Below are positions 63,671-64,000 of a stretch of 64,000 bases of DNA, piece after piece. Numbering within the stretch: position 1 is the first letter of the stretch; the number at the start of each line of letters is the position of its first letter. The position numbers were made by a program, and so were the translations under genes. The stretch comes from Nitrincola tibetensis (GTDB taxonomy: Bacteria; Pseudomonadota; Gammaproteobacteria; Pseudomonadales; Balneatricaceae): assembly GCF_003284585.1 (NCBI RefSeq), contig NZ_QKRX01000008.1:1-64000 (forward strand), written 5' to 3'. The notes below the pieces were generated by a model that saw only the letters and a list, made by a program, of their open reading frames with translations, ran no database searches and was not told the DNA's origin.

Positions 63671-64000
63671 TTACACGCTTTCTAGCGCCTTTTGCGCTAA
63701 ATGGAGGTCGAGCGTTGCCTTTAAAAGCTTGAAAAGATGCACAGATGCATCGATTTCTTCTTTCCGGTTCGTCAAACTTTCAATGTTTAATCCTAAAGGC
63801 AGATCAAGATGGCGACAGGCGCTGAGTATTTGATCTAGGTTTGTTTGGCAAATTTTGACGGACTCGGATAAGGGTTTTTCTGAATCGAGAATGCGCCAAC
63901 GAGTTGCTTCAGGAATAGAGATTCCGAGCCACTCCATAAACTCAAGGGTTTTGGCGCTGCCACAAGGTGCGAAGGTTAAAATGATCCGCTTCGGCTGTTG
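63671..64000 (-). CDS. Methylenetetrahydrofolate-reductase-like protein, carboxy-terminal part (cut by the window edge)
   Basis: The reading frame is open to the end of the window. It encodes FAPCGSAKTLEFMEWLGIS and LPLGLNIESLTNRKEEIDASVHLF (in separated blocks), which match the end of methylenetetrahydrofolate reductase-like TIM-barrel proteins. About 109 residues are visible; the start lies beyond base 64000. Related proteins reduce methylene-tetrahydrofolate with a flavin. The ATG at 63937 is internal and not the true start. Confidence 0.75.
   Translation of the reverse strand, partial: QQPKRIILTFAPCGSAKTLEFMEWLGISIPEATRWRILDSEKPLSESVKICQTNLDQILSACRHLDLPLGLNIESLTNRKEEIDASVHLFKLLKATLDLHLAQKALESV

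Overview
The window looks like chromosome of a marine gammaproteobacterium, probably Oceanospirillales-like. This is inferred from moderate GC, the gene families present (TRAP transport, ECF sigma/ChrR with photolyase, HopJ, YciH, LpxR, QueF) and Shine-Dalgarno-led genes. I cannot name the genus.

1-20 kb: a tRNA-Glu and a chemotaxis receptor, then a catabolic island. A tight plus-strand operon (3185-14725) encodes a three-component Rieske ring-hydroxylating dioxygenase, a cis-diol dehydrogenase, a two-subunit LigAB-type extradiol dioxygenase, a C-C hydrolase, and the complete lower meta pathway (hydratase, aldolase, acylating acetaldehyde dehydrogenase). It also holds an aryl-CoA ligase and a nitronate-monooxygenase-like flavoprotein. 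A DctPQM TRAP transporter, a TetR regulator, a porin and a divergent dienelactone hydrolase complete the unit. A shared operator, ATACA-N4-TGTAT, precedes the hydrolase, the main operon, dctP and the porin, so this looks like one TetR-controlled uptake and degradation regulon for an aromatic (probably aryl-carboxylate) compound.

20-41.3 kb: a large type III-A CRISPR island. Cas10 (HD and GGDD intact), Csm2-5 and Cas6 precede a leader and an array of 86 complete 36-nt repeats plus a truncated terminal one. Beyond the array lie three CARF proteins: a CARF-adenosine deaminase (Cad1 type), a CARF-PD-(D/E)xK nuclease (Card1/Can2 type), and a third CARF protein whose CARF core resembles that of Cad1. 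Between them is an unusual adaptation cassette with two cas2 genes and two cas1 genes, one canonical and one apparently lacking the catalytic residues. Several spacers are antisense to Shine-Dalgarno/ATG sites, as expected for RNA-targeting crRNAs.

41.3-49.4 kb: ordinary chromosome: a LysR regulator with an SbtA-like bicarbonate transporter, a YadGH-like ABC exporter, QueF, a nitroreductase, a thioesterase, a periplasmic cyclophilin, a chemotaxis-receptor remnant, a DUF6134 protein and an SDR. A perfect 38-bp palindrome follows, then a MscS-type channel.

51-60 kb: a photo-oxidative (singlet oxygen) stress cluster: ECF sigma factor, ChrR anti-sigma, photolyase, and a divergent operon of flavoprotein, DUF1365, cyclopropane-type fatty acid synthase, MFS and DUF3833. 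Divergent TGATC-type promoters lie between them. The window ends with HopJ, Tpx, dGTPase, YciH, LpxR and the C-terminus of a methylenetetrahydrofolate-reductase-like protein.
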